10,190 nucleotides of DNA from assembly GCA_964367845.1 (NCBI GenBank), contig CAYIYW010000023.1, forward strand, positions 1-10,190, written 5' to 3'. The position numbers were made by a program, and so were the translations under genes. Shown here piece after piece: positions 1 to 7,308 of this stretch (position 1 is its first letter; each line of letters begins with the position of its first letter). This stretch comes from JAHFLV01 sp964367845. Lineage in GTDB: Bacteria; Patescibacteriota; Minisyncoccia; Phycocordibacterales; DATGWK01. Under the pieces are notes generated by a model. The model did no database searches, was not told the DNA's origin, and saw only the letters and a list, made by a program, of their open reading frames with translations.

Positions 1-63
1 CATAGCCGGTTTTTTCACTCGCCTGCCCGCAATAGATAATCCAACGATTTTTTGACGACTCTT

Positions 64-1281
64 TTAAACGATTATTCTTTTAATAAGCGGATTTATTCTT
101 GTAATAATTTCATAATCAGAGGTTTCCGACAAACCGGCGATTTCTTGAGCCCGAATTTCTTCATTCCCGTCTCGACCGATGAGCGTAACCGCGTCGCCGA
201 TTTTGACTCCAGAAATATCGGTAACATCTATCGTAATCATGTCCATTGAAACCCGGCCGACGATTCGCGCCCTCTGTCCGCGGACAAGAACATGACCGAC
301 GCTTGAAATCGCTCTCGGCAAACCGTGCCAGTAACCGACTGGGCAAACCGCAAGCGTTGTATCGCGTTCAAGCGTTTCCACTAAATCATAACCGACCGAT
401 TCGCCTTTCTTGACATTTTTTATCTCGCCAATGATTGTTCTCCACGAAAGAACCGGTTTTAGGGGCAGTTTCTCCTCCGCAAAACCGCGGACTTGAACGG
501 ATGGCCAAAGGCCGTAAACGGTAATGCCGAAGCGCGCCATGTTAAAGTGCGATTGCGGATAAATAATCGCGCCGGCGCTTGCCGCCGCGTGAATAATCAA
601 CGGACGACCCGCCGAAATATCCGCCTCGGCAAACGCTTTTTGCCAGAGTCCGAACTCTTCAAGTTGGGCCGATGTTTTCGTCGGAAAAGACGGATTTTTT
701 GCCGCGGCCAAATGAGTGAAAAGCCCTTCAACTGAAATGTTGCCGTGGAGAGATTTTAGTTTTGAAATTACACGCGGGATGTCGGCAAGCAAAAAACCCT
801 GACGGTGCATTCCCGTGTCAACTTTTATATGAATTGAGAGTTTTTTATTCGAGCCGATATTTGCGCTGGCATTTGGGCTGTCATTCAGACCGTCATTCAG
901 ACCGGCGATTTGTTCAAGTGTTTCAAATGTTGAAACGGTGAGAGAAATGTTTTCGTCTGCCGCTTCTTCAAGTCTGCTTGGCAGAGTGTAGCCGAGAACC
1001 AGAATCGGCGACTTAATCCCCGCCTTACGAAGTGCTGTGGCTTCAACAATAGAATCCACGCCGAGCCAGTCAGCGCCGAGTTTTTCCATTTCTTTTGAGA
1101 AATCAACGAGGCCATGGCCATAGGCGTTTGACTTTACCACCGCCATGAATTTCGTTTTTGGCGAAACCGACGAAATAAGACCGCGAAGAAGCTTGTAGTT
1201 GTGAGCCACGGCTTTGGCATCAATCTCAATCCACGTTCGCAGGCCGTTTAGTTCTGGGTTAGTTTCTGGGTGATTTTTCAT
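64..1281 (-). CDS. alr: Alanine racemase, PLP-dependent
   Basis: Interconverts L- and D-alanine in the cytoplasm to supply D-Ala for peptidoglycan. The fold-type III barrel begins at the WIEIDAKAVAHNY segment. The PLP lysine lies in VVKSNAYGHG (K50 counted from the chosen ATG), and DTGMHRQGF, HAAASAG and NMARFGITVYG follow in family order. The C-terminal domain has the catalytic tyrosine in GESVGYD (Y298) and the conserved VSMDM segment. The frame is open back to a GTG at 1344 (426 aa), but those 21 extra residues do not look like the family; the ATG at 1281 gives 405 aa, nearer the usual 360-390. Neither start has a Shine-Dalgarno. A loop of about 20 residues rich in G, N, D and S precedes the DTGMHRQGF strand and includes a duplicated GLND. 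The 63 bases beyond the stop may hold the start of another minus-strand gene (GTG at 16-18 or ATG at 1-3), too short to identify. Confidence 0.93.
   Translation of the reverse strand: MKNHPETNPELNGLRTWIEIDAKAVAHNYKLLRGLISSVSPKTKFMAVVKSNAYGHGLVDFSKEMEKLGADWLGVDSIVEATALRKAGIKSPILVLGYTLPSRLEEAADENISLTVSTFETLEQIAGLNDGLNDSPNASANIGSNKKLSIHIKVDTGMHRQGFLLADIPRVISKLKSLHGNISVEGLFTHLAAAKNPSFPTKTSAQLEEFGLWQKAFAEADISAGRPLIIHAAASAGAIIYPQSHFNMARFGITVYGLWPSVQVRGFAEEKLPLKPVLSWRTIIGEIKNVKKGESVGYDLVETLERDTTLAVCPVGYWHGLPRAISSVGHVLVRGQRARIVGRVSMDMITIDVTDISGVKIGDAVTLIGRDGNEEIRAQEIAGLSETSDYEIITRINPLIKRIIV
880..903 (-). repeat. 12-bp perfect tandem duplication inside alr
   Basis: Two adjacent identical 12-bp units (880-891 and 892-903) encode GLND twice in a surface-like loop of alanine racemase. 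The duplication is in frame and sits in a Gly/Asn/Ser-rich insertion, so it probably lengthens a loop without affecting the active site. Confidence 0.85.
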
Positions 1282-1374
1282 TTTTTTAAAATATTGGCGG
1301 TGCTTCCATTGAGGTTCTTTGTTGCCTTGAATCAACCACCCCACGGCAAGCCAACGGGGAAATCTGCTTTGTAT

Positions 1375-1401
1375 ATTATAGTATTTGTATTACCTTGTCA
1401 G
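1375..1401 (-). promoter_or_regulatory. Candidate sigma-70 promoter for alr
   Basis: On the minus strand a perfect TATAAT (1375-1380) is preceded by CTGACA (1396-1401; 5 of 6 to TTGACA) with a 15-bp spacer, which is shorter than the optimal 17. The expected transcript start near 1368 lies upstream of both possible alr starts (GTG 1344, ATG 1281), so it does not decide between them. Confidence 0.5.
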
Positions 1402-1444
1402 CTTTTTAAGCAACCCCGACCCGTAAAAACTAAGTATAATTTTC

Positions 1445-1472
1445 TTTGAGATAAATGGTATATTTTCTCAAA
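1445..1472. promoter_or_regulatory. Inverted repeat in the alr-folC intergenic region
   Basis: TTTGAGA (1445-1451) and its exact complement TCTCAAA (1466-1472) are separated by 14 bp, so the half-site centres are 21 bp (two helical turns) apart. It lies 48 bp before the folC start, just after a TATAAT at 1435-1440 that has no good -35. It could be an operator or a weak hairpin in the folC leader. Nothing identifies the binding protein. Confidence 0.35.
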
Positions 1473-1519
1473 CGGGGTAAAAAACTTGAAAATATAGCCA
1501 GAGTATATAAACCAAGCTC

Positions 1520-2800
1520 ATGAGTAAATTTGAAAGATACTATAAAGCGGTCAGTTTTCTTGAGGGTCTCAATAATTTGCCTTTGCAAGGAGATTATATG
1601 ATTGACAAGCATCACGCGGATATTTATCTCAAGCGAATGAGATATTTTCTTGAACTTCTTGGAAATCCGGACAGGGGCCACAAATTTATTCATATCGCGG
1701 GCACATCAGGCAAAGGCACGGTGACAAATATGATACACGAAATACTTCTGGCTTCAGGAACAAAAGTCGGCTCATTCACCTCGCCCTTTGTCGCAACCTC
1801 CATTGAAAAAATCAAAGTAGGAGACAAGTATATATCACCCGATGAATTCGCCGATATTGTTGACTATATAAAACCTTTTATAGACATGTCCTATGTGAAC
1901 GGCCCATACGGCAGACCGTCTTATTTTGAAATTTTTTTAGCCATCGCTCTGGTTTATTTCAAGAGGCAAAAATGCGACTGGGTAATTTTGGAGGTCGGTC
2001 TCGGTGGCAAATATGATGCGACGAATGTTATTGAGAAGCCCATGATTACGGCGATTACTAACATTGACTATGACCACACTGAAATTCTCGGCAAAACGCT
2101 GAAAAAGATAGCATTTGATAAGGCGGGAATAATAAAAAACGGGTCGGTATTTTTTACGACCGAACAGCGCGGTTCGCTGATGAAAATATTTAGTGAGATA
2201 TGCGAGGCAAAACATGTGTCATTGCATCAATTACCCCGTCAAGATAGTTATCAAAATAGCAACAAGGAACTGGCAACCGTTATTACCCGACATTTAGGAA
2301 TTAACGAAAAACATATTGCACAAGGTATAAAAAATGCTCGTCTAATGTGCCGGTTTGAAACCATTCAGGACAAACCATTGGTAATTATTGACGGAGCGCA
2401 TAACCGAGCAAAGATAAAGACCACAGTTGATAATTTGAAAAAAAATAAGTTTAAAAAACTGTATCTAATTGTCGGCATTGCGGAAAATAAGGACCACACT
2501 TCTATTCTAAAGCAAATAATTCCGCCAGCTGACTGTGTATTCTTTACCCGATTTCAAATTAAGGATAGAAAATGCGCTCATCCAAAAGAATTGTTTGCGA
2601 AGGCCGAAAAATATTTAAAAAAGAAAGCTTCGGCGGAGATATTTCTGGACCTGGAACGAGCGGTGCTCCACGCGCTCAAAAAAGCGGGGCCAGAGGATTT
2701 AATTTTAATAGTCGGTTCCTTTTTTCTGGCGGGCGAGGCAAGAAAATTTTGGTTTCCCGAAGAAGGAATTTTAAAATACAGAAAGATATTTAACGGTTAG
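1520..2800 (+). CDS. folC: FolC-type Mur ligase (folylpolyglutamate/dihydrofolate synthase)
   Basis: An ATP-dependent amide ligase of the Mur fold; FolC adds glutamate to folates and/or dihydropteroate in the cytoplasm. Visible motifs, in order: P-loop GTSGKGT (61-67), FTSPF (86-90), EVGLGG (158-163) followed by DATNV, TNIDYDHTEILG (180-191), DKAGIIK with the lysine expected to be carbamylated (K201), RFE (278-280) and DGAHN (291-295) linking to the C-terminal domain, and GSFFLAGE (399-406), the usual C-terminal FolC signature. Length 426 aa is normal for FolC. The DATN and DHTEILG motifs favour FolC over MurC-F or cyanophycin synthetase. The ATG at 1520 follows no Shine-Dalgarno. No other folate gene is in the window, so the actual substrate is an inference. 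The gene is visibly more A+T-rich than alr or infB. It ends 29 bp short of the convergent tRNA-Tyr. Confidence 0.88.
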   Translation: MSKFERYYKAVSFLEGLNNLPLQGDYMIDKHHADIYLKRMRYFLELLGNPDRGHKFIHIAGTSGKGTVTNMIHEILLASGTKVGSFTSPFVATSIEKIKVGDKYISPDEFADIVDYIKPFIDMSYVNGPYGRPSYFEIFLAIALVYFKRQKCDWVILEVGLGGKYDATNVIEKPMITAITNIDYDHTEILGKTLKKIAFDKAGIIKNGSVFFTTEQRGSLMKIFSEICEAKHVSLHQLPRQDSYQNSNKELATVITRHLGINEKHIAQGIKNARLMCRFETIQDKPLVIIDGAHNRAKIKTTVDNLKKNKFKKLYLIVGIAENKDHTSILKQIIPPADCVFFTRFQIKDRKCAHPKELFAKAEKYLKKKASAEIFLDLERAVLHALKKAGPEDLILIVGSFFLAGEARKFWFPEEGILKYRKIFNG

Positions 2801-2829
2801 AGAGGTCGTTAATCCTCCAAAGTCCAATT

Positions 2830-2915
2830 TGGTGCGCCGGGAGGGACTCGAACCCCCGTAGACCATAGGTCGCGACGTTTACAGCGTCGTGTAATTGCCA
2901 CTATACGACCGGCGC
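2830..2915 (-). tRNA. tRNA-Tyr (anticodon GUA), CCA encoded
   Basis: A full type II cloverleaf reads on the minus strand: acceptor GCGCCGG pairs with CCGGCGC, discriminator A and an encoded CCA (2830-2832). The D arm is GTA...TAC. The anticodon stem CGACG/CGTCG encloses CTGTAAA, giving anticodon GUA at 2880-2882. A long variable arm (GACC-TAT-GGTC) is as expected for bacterial tRNA-Tyr, and the T arm holds TTCGAGT with one G-U pair. G1-C72 and A73 fit bacterial Tyr identity. The first 15 bases double as the last codons and stop of the upstream minus-strand ORF, and no clear promoter lies directly upstream, so co-transcription with that ORF is likely. Confidence 0.97.
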
Positions 2916-3527
2916 ATATTCTTGCTTGAACTCAGAAATCCATTTTCTCACAACAGCCAGAAGCTTCTTGTCAGAATATCTGATATGCACTAAACCATAT
3001 GGCATTTTATTCAATTTTGCAATCTTATAATCGTTTCTAACATATGGCTTACTAAATTGTTTTTTAGGTATTGCGATTTTTCTACTCCAAAAATTAAGAA
3101 GCTCCTTCGTATCTTGGTTTGAATAACAATATAAAAGTACTCGTAATCTTTTTTCATCAACACCGCATATCGTCCTAAGAAATCTTGTAAAGATTACCGC
3201 CATCTCAGGATCACAATTTGCAAAATCAATTCCATGACTTTTATCCGCTTTGTAGCCCTCACACAAATAAAGGACTGCGCCAATCGTTTTTAATATTTTT
3301 TGATTGGCAGTTAGATTACTCTTAATGTGGAAGGAGAGCTCCTTTTTTAAATAGCTAACTCTGTTTGATTCAGAAGGTGAACGACGGCTCAGGTGATGAC
3401 GTCTCATAAAATAGCAGACGGCATCAATGGAAACACCGAGCTTTGCGCTTACTTCCGTCATACTTAAACCATCCTTATAGTAAAGGCTCTTAACAAGATT
3501 TACTTTCTTATCATCGATTGTTGCCAC
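2901..3527 (-). CDS. HTH plus LAGLIDADG-like protein overlapping tRNA-Tyr
   Basis: 208 residues. An N-terminal helix-turn-helix (about 8-48; LSMTEVSAKLGVSIDAV) with a basic tail (RRHHLSRRS) is followed by a region resembling a single LAGLIDADG-type half: IGAVLYLCEGYK (82-93), then DFANCDPEMA, FLRTICGVDEKRLRVLL, and FWSRK...QFSKPYV. I recognise this architecture from CPR and archaeal hypothetical proteins; it is not a proven endonuclease. The acidic residue of the motif would be E90. The start is GTG at 3527; the frame closes upstream at a TGA near 3558 with no ATG, and there is no Shine-Dalgarno. The gene is more A+T-rich than clpB. Its last four residues (APVV) and TAG stop lie inside tRNA-Tyr, so RNase P cleavage of a joint transcript would remove the stop codon. 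A transcription factor is an alternative reading. Confidence 0.75.
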   Translation of the reverse strand: MATIDDKKVNLVKSLYYKDGLSMTEVSAKLGVSIDAVCYFMRRHHLSRRSPSESNRVSYLKKELSFHIKSNLTANQKILKTIGAVLYLCEGYKADKSHGIDFANCDPEMAVIFTRFLRTICGVDEKRLRVLLYCYSNQDTKELLNFWSRKIAIPKKQFSKPYVRNDYKIAKLNKMPYGLVHIRYSDKKLLAVVRKWISEFKQEYAPVV

Positions 3528-3533
3528 TCTGTA

Positions 3534-3561
3534 AGTATGCAGAAAATTTAGATTTAGTCAA
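3534..3561 (-). promoter_or_regulatory. Possible promoter for the LAGLIDADG-like gene
   Basis: On the minus strand TTGACT (3556-3561; 5 of 6) is followed after 16 bp by CATACT (3534-3539; 4 of 6). The predicted start of transcription would be at or within a base or two of the GTG at 3527, implying a leaderless message. The rest of the 124-bp gap up to clpB shows only A+T-rich sequence with weak hairpins. Confidence 0.3.
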
Positions 3562-3651
3562 TTGGCTAAGTACCAAAAACACTTTGGCTTGGACAATGCC
3601 TGCAAAATTTTAGCAGAAATTTATGCGTACCCCGAAATGTATTACTGCCGA

Positions 3652-6342
3652 TTAGTTGGCGACCGGCGTTGTCGCCGCTATGGACTCTTCAATCAAGCTT
3701 CCTTTCCGTCCTTTCTTTACATCAAAAACAAATTCATTATTTTTTACGTCAACGGTTACCGTCCCGCCCTTCACAATGCCTTTGGAAATTATCAGAGACG
3801 CCACCTGATTTAGAATTTTATTTTGAATGAGACGCCGAAGAGGCCGTGCGCCGTATTGCGGGTTATAGCCCTCTTTGGCCAGAAACTCAATCGCTTGAGG
3901 CGAAATTTCCAGCGAAATTTCCTTTTCGGCGAGTCGCCCCCTGACAAGTTCCACCTGAATTTTGGTGATGTCGGCAATCGCTTCTTTACTCAAGACGTCA
4001 AAAATAATAATGTCGTCCAAACGGTTGAGAAATTCCGGTTTGAAATATTCCTTAAGAGCGTTCATGAGCCGGTTTTTGGTTTCTTCGTATGTTTCCTTCT
4101 CCGTGGAACCGCCGGAAAAACCGACCTTCTGCATCCGGTCAATGAACTGGGCGCCGATGTTTGAAGTCAGGACGATAACTGTATTTTTGAAGTTAACCAA
4201 CCGTCCTTTGGCGTCGGTCAGACGACCGTTGTCCAACACCTGCAGGAGTATGTTGAAAACCTCGGGATGGGCTTTTTCAATTTCATCAAAAAGAATCACC
4301 GCGTACGGCCGGTGGCGGACAAGTTCGGTCAACGCCCCGCCTTCCTCGTAGCCGACATAGCCGGGCGGAGCGCCGATAAGTTTTGAGACCGCGTGTTTTT
4401 CCATAAACTCCGACATGTCAACGCGGATAAGGGCTTTTTCGTCGTCAAACATGAATTCGGCGAGCGCTTTTGTGAGCTCGGTTTTGCCGACACCGGTCGG
4501 ACCCATAAACATGAACGAACCAATCGGCCGATTCGGGTCGGAAATTCCGGCCCGCGAGCGTTTGACGGTATCAGAAATTACACTGACCGCGTTGTTTTGC
4601 CCAACGATTCGCCGCTTCAGAAATTCTTCCATCCGGTTGAGTTTTTCGGCCTCGGCTTCAAGCATTCTAGCCATTGGCACACCCGTCCAACGCGAAACGA
4701 TATCGGCAATGTCGCCTTCGTTGATTTCTTCGCGCAAAATACTTCTTGAGCTTTGAAGTTTTTTAAGTCGTTTGGCTTTTGCGTCCAATTCTTTCTCAAG
4801 TTCGGGGACTTTGCCGTATCTAATCTCGGCCACTTTTGCCAAATCAATCCGGGTCTCGGCGCTTTCGGCCTCGTATCTCAAACTTTCCAACTCTTTCTTG
4901 ATATTTTTAATATCAGAAACCGTTTCCCTTTCGTTTTTCCATTTAAGCTCAATCTCGGCGGTCTGCTCTTTCAGGTCGGCAATTTCTTTGTCAATCTCTT
5001 TCAGCCGCGATTTCGTTTTTGGACTTTTAGTGGTTTTGACTTCCTTTGAAAGCGCTTCCTTTTCAATTTCAAGGCGCATAATTTTAGAATGAGCTTCTTC
5101 CAGAACCGGCGGCATGTTTTCAAGCGAAATGCGACGAAAAGAAGCGGCCTCGTCTATGAGGTCAACGGCCTTGTCCGGCAAAAAACGGTCGGTAATGTAA
5201 CGACTGCTTAAGGTAACCGCCGCCTGAATGGCGTCATCGTTTATTCGCACCCCGTGGTAAAGCTCGTATTTGTCCTTGAGACCACGCAAAATTGCGATGG
5301 CGTCTTCAACCGACGGCTCGTTTACGTAAACCGGCTGGAAACGCCGAGTCAGAGCCGGGTCTTTTTCAATATATTTTTGGTATTCCTTCAAAGTCGTCGC
5401 GCCGATAGCCCGAAGTTCACCGCGAGCCAGCGGCGGTTTAAGCATGTTTGAAGCGTCAATTGACCCCTCGGCGGCGCCGGCGCCGACAATCGTGTGAATC
5501 TCGTCAATAAAAAGAATGATTTTGCCTTCGGCGCGCTCAATTTCTTTTATGATGTTTTTCAGCCGTTCCTCAAATTCACCGCGGTATTTTGTGCCTGCAA
5601 TGAGCAGGCCGAGGTCAAGCGAAACGAGCTCCTTGCCTTTCAGCGATTCCGGCACATCGCCGGTTGCCATTTTTATGGCCAGACCTTCAGCAATCGCCGT
5701 CTTGCCGACACCGGCCTCGCCGATAAGAATCGGATTATTCTTTTTTCGGCGGGAAAGAATTTGGATAATTCTTGAAATTTCGTTGTCCCGGCCGATGACA
5801 GGGTCAAGTTTATTTTCTAAAGCCAGTTTCGTTAAACTCCGTGTATATTTCAGAATTGACCTCGGTTTTTTGGATTGAGCCGCGTCGGGCGTCTTGGTAT
5901 GGCGAAGCTCCTCAAGAACCTTAAGAACTTTCTCCTTGGTAATTTTGAAACGCGACAAAAGCTCGCGGGCCTGATTTTGGCCGTCAAGAATGGCAACAAA
6001 CAAATGCTCGGTTGAGACAAATTCGTCCTGAAGAACAGCGGCAATCTTGGTGCTGTTTTCAATGGATTGAGCGAGCTCGGGCGTTAAATAAATCTGATAT
6101 GACGGCGAAAGCGTTCCGCCGGACTCCGGGCTTTCAATGGATTCAAGAATGGAATCGGTCAAAAGAATCGTGTCCGTGTCCAATTTCTCCAAAATGGAAG
6201 TAACCATGCTTTCTTCCTGCAATACAAGAGCGGCGATAAGGTGCATCGGATTGACATGGTTTTGACCGCGTTCAATCGCCAGTTCATGGGCCTTTCTGAT
6301 GGCTTCTTTGGCTTTTGTTGTGAAGTGGTTAAATGGGGGCAT
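3652..6342 (-). CDS. Hsp100/Clp ATPase, ClpB-like with a ClpC-type ClpP loop
   Basis: A two-ring AAA+ unfoldase of 896 residues. Two N-terminal Clp repeats occupy about 1-145. D1 has Walker A GEAGVGKT (208-215), Walker B FIDE (278-281), pore-loop KYRG (252-255) and arginines RR 333-334. The middle domain (about 405-535) is long and coiled-coil, with ClpB-like LEIEKEAL, WKNERE and EIRYGKVPELEKEL. D2 has Walker A GPTGVGKT (614-621), pore GYVGY (661-665), Walker B LFDE (684-687), arginine finger R774 in FLNRLDD and sensor-2 GARPLRR (831-837). That backbone is ClpB-like (disaggregase), but after TSNIGA the chain carries a longer loop with VGF (740-742), where ClpC proteins bind ClpP and ClpB has no such loop. 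All ATPase residues are intact. ATG at 6342, no Shine-Dalgarno. It starts 27 bp after the pseudo-HtrA gene, so the two are probably one operon. ClpC, ClpB or a hybrid are all defensible names. Confidence 0.95.
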   Translation of the reverse strand: MPPFNHFTTKAKEAIRKAHELAIERGQNHVNPMHLIAALVLQEESMVTSILEKLDTDTILLTDSILESIESPESGGTLSPSYQIYLTPELAQSIENSTKIAAVLQDEFVSTEHLFVAILDGQNQARELLSRFKITKEKVLKVLEELRHTKTPDAAQSKKPRSILKYTRSLTKLALENKLDPVIGRDNEISRIIQILSRRKKNNPILIGEAGVGKTAIAEGLAIKMATGDVPESLKGKELVSLDLGLLIAGTKYRGEFEERLKNIIKEIERAEGKIILFIDEIHTIVGAGAAEGSIDASNMLKPPLARGELRAIGATTLKEYQKYIEKDPALTRRFQPVYVNEPSVEDAIAILRGLKDKYELYHGVRINDDAIQAAVTLSSRYITDRFLPDKAVDLIDEAASFRRISLENMPPVLEEAHSKIMRLEIEKEALSKEVKTTKSPKTKSRLKEIDKEIADLKEQTAEIELKWKNERETVSDIKNIKKELESLRYEAESAETRIDLAKVAEIRYGKVPELEKELDAKAKRLKKLQSSRSILREEINEGDIADIVSRWTGVPMARMLEAEAEKLNRMEEFLKRRIVGQNNAVSVISDTVKRSRAGISDPNRPIGSFMFMGPTGVGKTELTKALAEFMFDDEKALIRVDMSEFMEKHAVSKLIGAPPGYVGYEEGGALTELVRHRPYAVILFDEIEKAHPEVFNILLQVLDNGRLTDAKGRLVNFKNTVIVLTSNIGAQFIDRMQKVGFSGGSTEKETYEETKNRLMNALKEYFKPEFLNRLDDIIIFDVLSKEAIADITKIQVELVRGRLAEKEISLEISPQAIEFLAKEGYNPQYGARPLRRLIQNKILNQVASLIISKGIVKGGTVTVDVKNNEFVFDVKKGRKGSLIEESIAATTPVAN

Positions 6343-6369
6343 GGTTAATCTGGTTCGCGTCTTATTCTC

Positions 6370-7191
6370 TTATTCAAAGAACTTTGAACTTTCGCGCTTG
6401 ATGGCGCTTATCGCCGTGTAAAATGTTTCCCGACTCTCCACCGGTTCAAAGTTTTCAAAACCGACCATTTCGCCGTTTAGATTCAGGAGAATTGAGCCGG
6501 CAATCAGGTCACGAAGCGGCGTGTCAATTTCAATCGCTGAAACGACTTTGGTCGTCGTGGCGTTACTTTGAATTTCTTCATGGTTGACGGAGCTGATTCG
6601 GCCAATCGCTACCGCTTCTTTTTCTTTGCCACCGACCGCAATAACCGTCTGTCCGAGTTGCGGATTATCTGTCTTGCCGATGATGACCGGAATAAAATTC
6701 TTCGGAGCGTTACCTTTGATAACGGGGGTTAGAAAAATGGCGTTTGTTTTTTCACTCGTTCCGACAATGACGACGGGATACGATTCCCCACTGGCCGAAA
6801 AAATCACATTGTAAGAATTACCCGCGACGACGAAACGTTTGTCGGCGAGAATCGTGCCGTCTTTTTTAATGACAACGCCGATACTTTGGACAATCGGCTG
6901 GCCCTCCGCTTGATTTTGATATATCCGAACCAAGCTGTCGCGACTCTTGTTTATGGAATCAATAATCAGGTCTTCCTCTTTTACAACAACAGTCACTTCC
7001 CGAGTAACGGTATTTGGCGCCTGCGGCACGATGGTTTCAATCGTTCGCTCAACCACCCGATTAATCGTTTGGGTAACGTTTTGAGGCACCTCGCGGAGAA
7101 GAGAGGTGGTGATAATCCCCGTGCCAATTGAGGTTACGAAACTCACCAAAAGACACAGGAGAACCATTTGGGTTTTATTGAGGTCTTCCAT
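6370..7191 (-). CDS. Membrane-anchored HtrA/trypsin-like pseudoprotease
   Basis: 273 residues from the ATG at 7191 (a TTG at 7203 would add four). One transmembrane segment (about 9-32) is followed by a Val/Thr-rich stalk with no cysteine, then a trypsin-like double barrel presumably outside the membrane. The barrel aligns without gaps to HtrA/DegP landmarks: KKDGTILADKRFVVAG corresponds to the strand and loop with the catalytic His, VGTSEKTNAIFL to the Asp segment, and DTPLRDLIAGSILLNLNGE to the GNSGGP segment. At the three catalytic positions it has R119, N150 and A231 in place of His, Asp and Ser. It is therefore predicted to be proteolytically inactive and perhaps to bind peptides or act as a scaffold. 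No PDZ domain is present; the protein ends soon after the barrel. It lies immediately upstream of the Hsp100 gene, which suggests a shared quality-control role. Confidence 0.8.
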   Translation of the reverse strand: MEDLNKTQMVLLCLLVSFVTSIGTGIITTSLLREVPQNVTQTINRVVERTIETIVPQAPNTVTREVTVVVKEEDLIIDSINKSRDSLVRIYQNQAEGQPIVQSIGVVIKKDGTILADKRFVVAGNSYNVIFSASGESYPVVIVGTSEKTNAIFLTPVIKGNAPKNFIPVIIGKTDNPQLGQTVIAVGGKEKEAVAIGRISSVNHEEIQSNATTTKVVSAIEIDTPLRDLIAGSILLNLNGEMVGFENFEPVESRETFYTAISAIKRESSKFFE

Positions 7192-7226
7192 TTGCTCATT
7201 CAAAAAAGCTTCACTCTATGTTGCTA

Positions 7227-7255
7227 ATAATAAGGCAAGAACCCGCGCTGTGCAA
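7227..7255 (-). promoter_or_regulatory. Candidate promoter for the pseudo-HtrA/Clp operon
   Basis: On the minus strand TATTAT (7227-7232; 5 of 6) lies 17 bp after TTGCAC (7250-7255; 3 of 6). The spacing is ideal but the -35 is weak. Transcription would start near 7220, about 30 bp before the ATG at 7191. I see no CIRCE-type or other heat-shock operator in this intergenic region. Confidence 0.4.
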
Positions 7256-7308
7256 GAACTGAGTAAGAATCGCATAAGAACTGCGCAATTTCAGAAACAT
7301 GCAGACCT

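Noticed and set aside
64..1344. Longer alr start at GTG 1344
   Set aside because: The extra 21 residues do not resemble alanine racemases and make the protein longer than usual. The ATG at 1281 is preferred, though the promoter position allows either.
1430..1693. 87-codon minus-strand frame across the alr-folC gap
   Set aside because: It overlaps the folC start antisense and covers the candidate regulatory region. No family resemblance is visible.
3573..3622. Small hairpins between the Clp gene and the LAGLIDADG-like gene as a terminator
   Set aside because: The stems are 4-5 bp with mismatches and no T-run follows on the minus strand.
3562..3813. Plus-strand 83-codon frame in the clp/LAGLIDADG-like gap
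   Set aside because: More than half of it is antisense to the Clp C terminus, and the remainder shows no motif or promoter.
3823..5878. Several 90-130 codon plus-strand frames opposite the Clp gene
   Set aside because: All are antisense shadows of the well-conserved ATPase and none has a recognisable motif.
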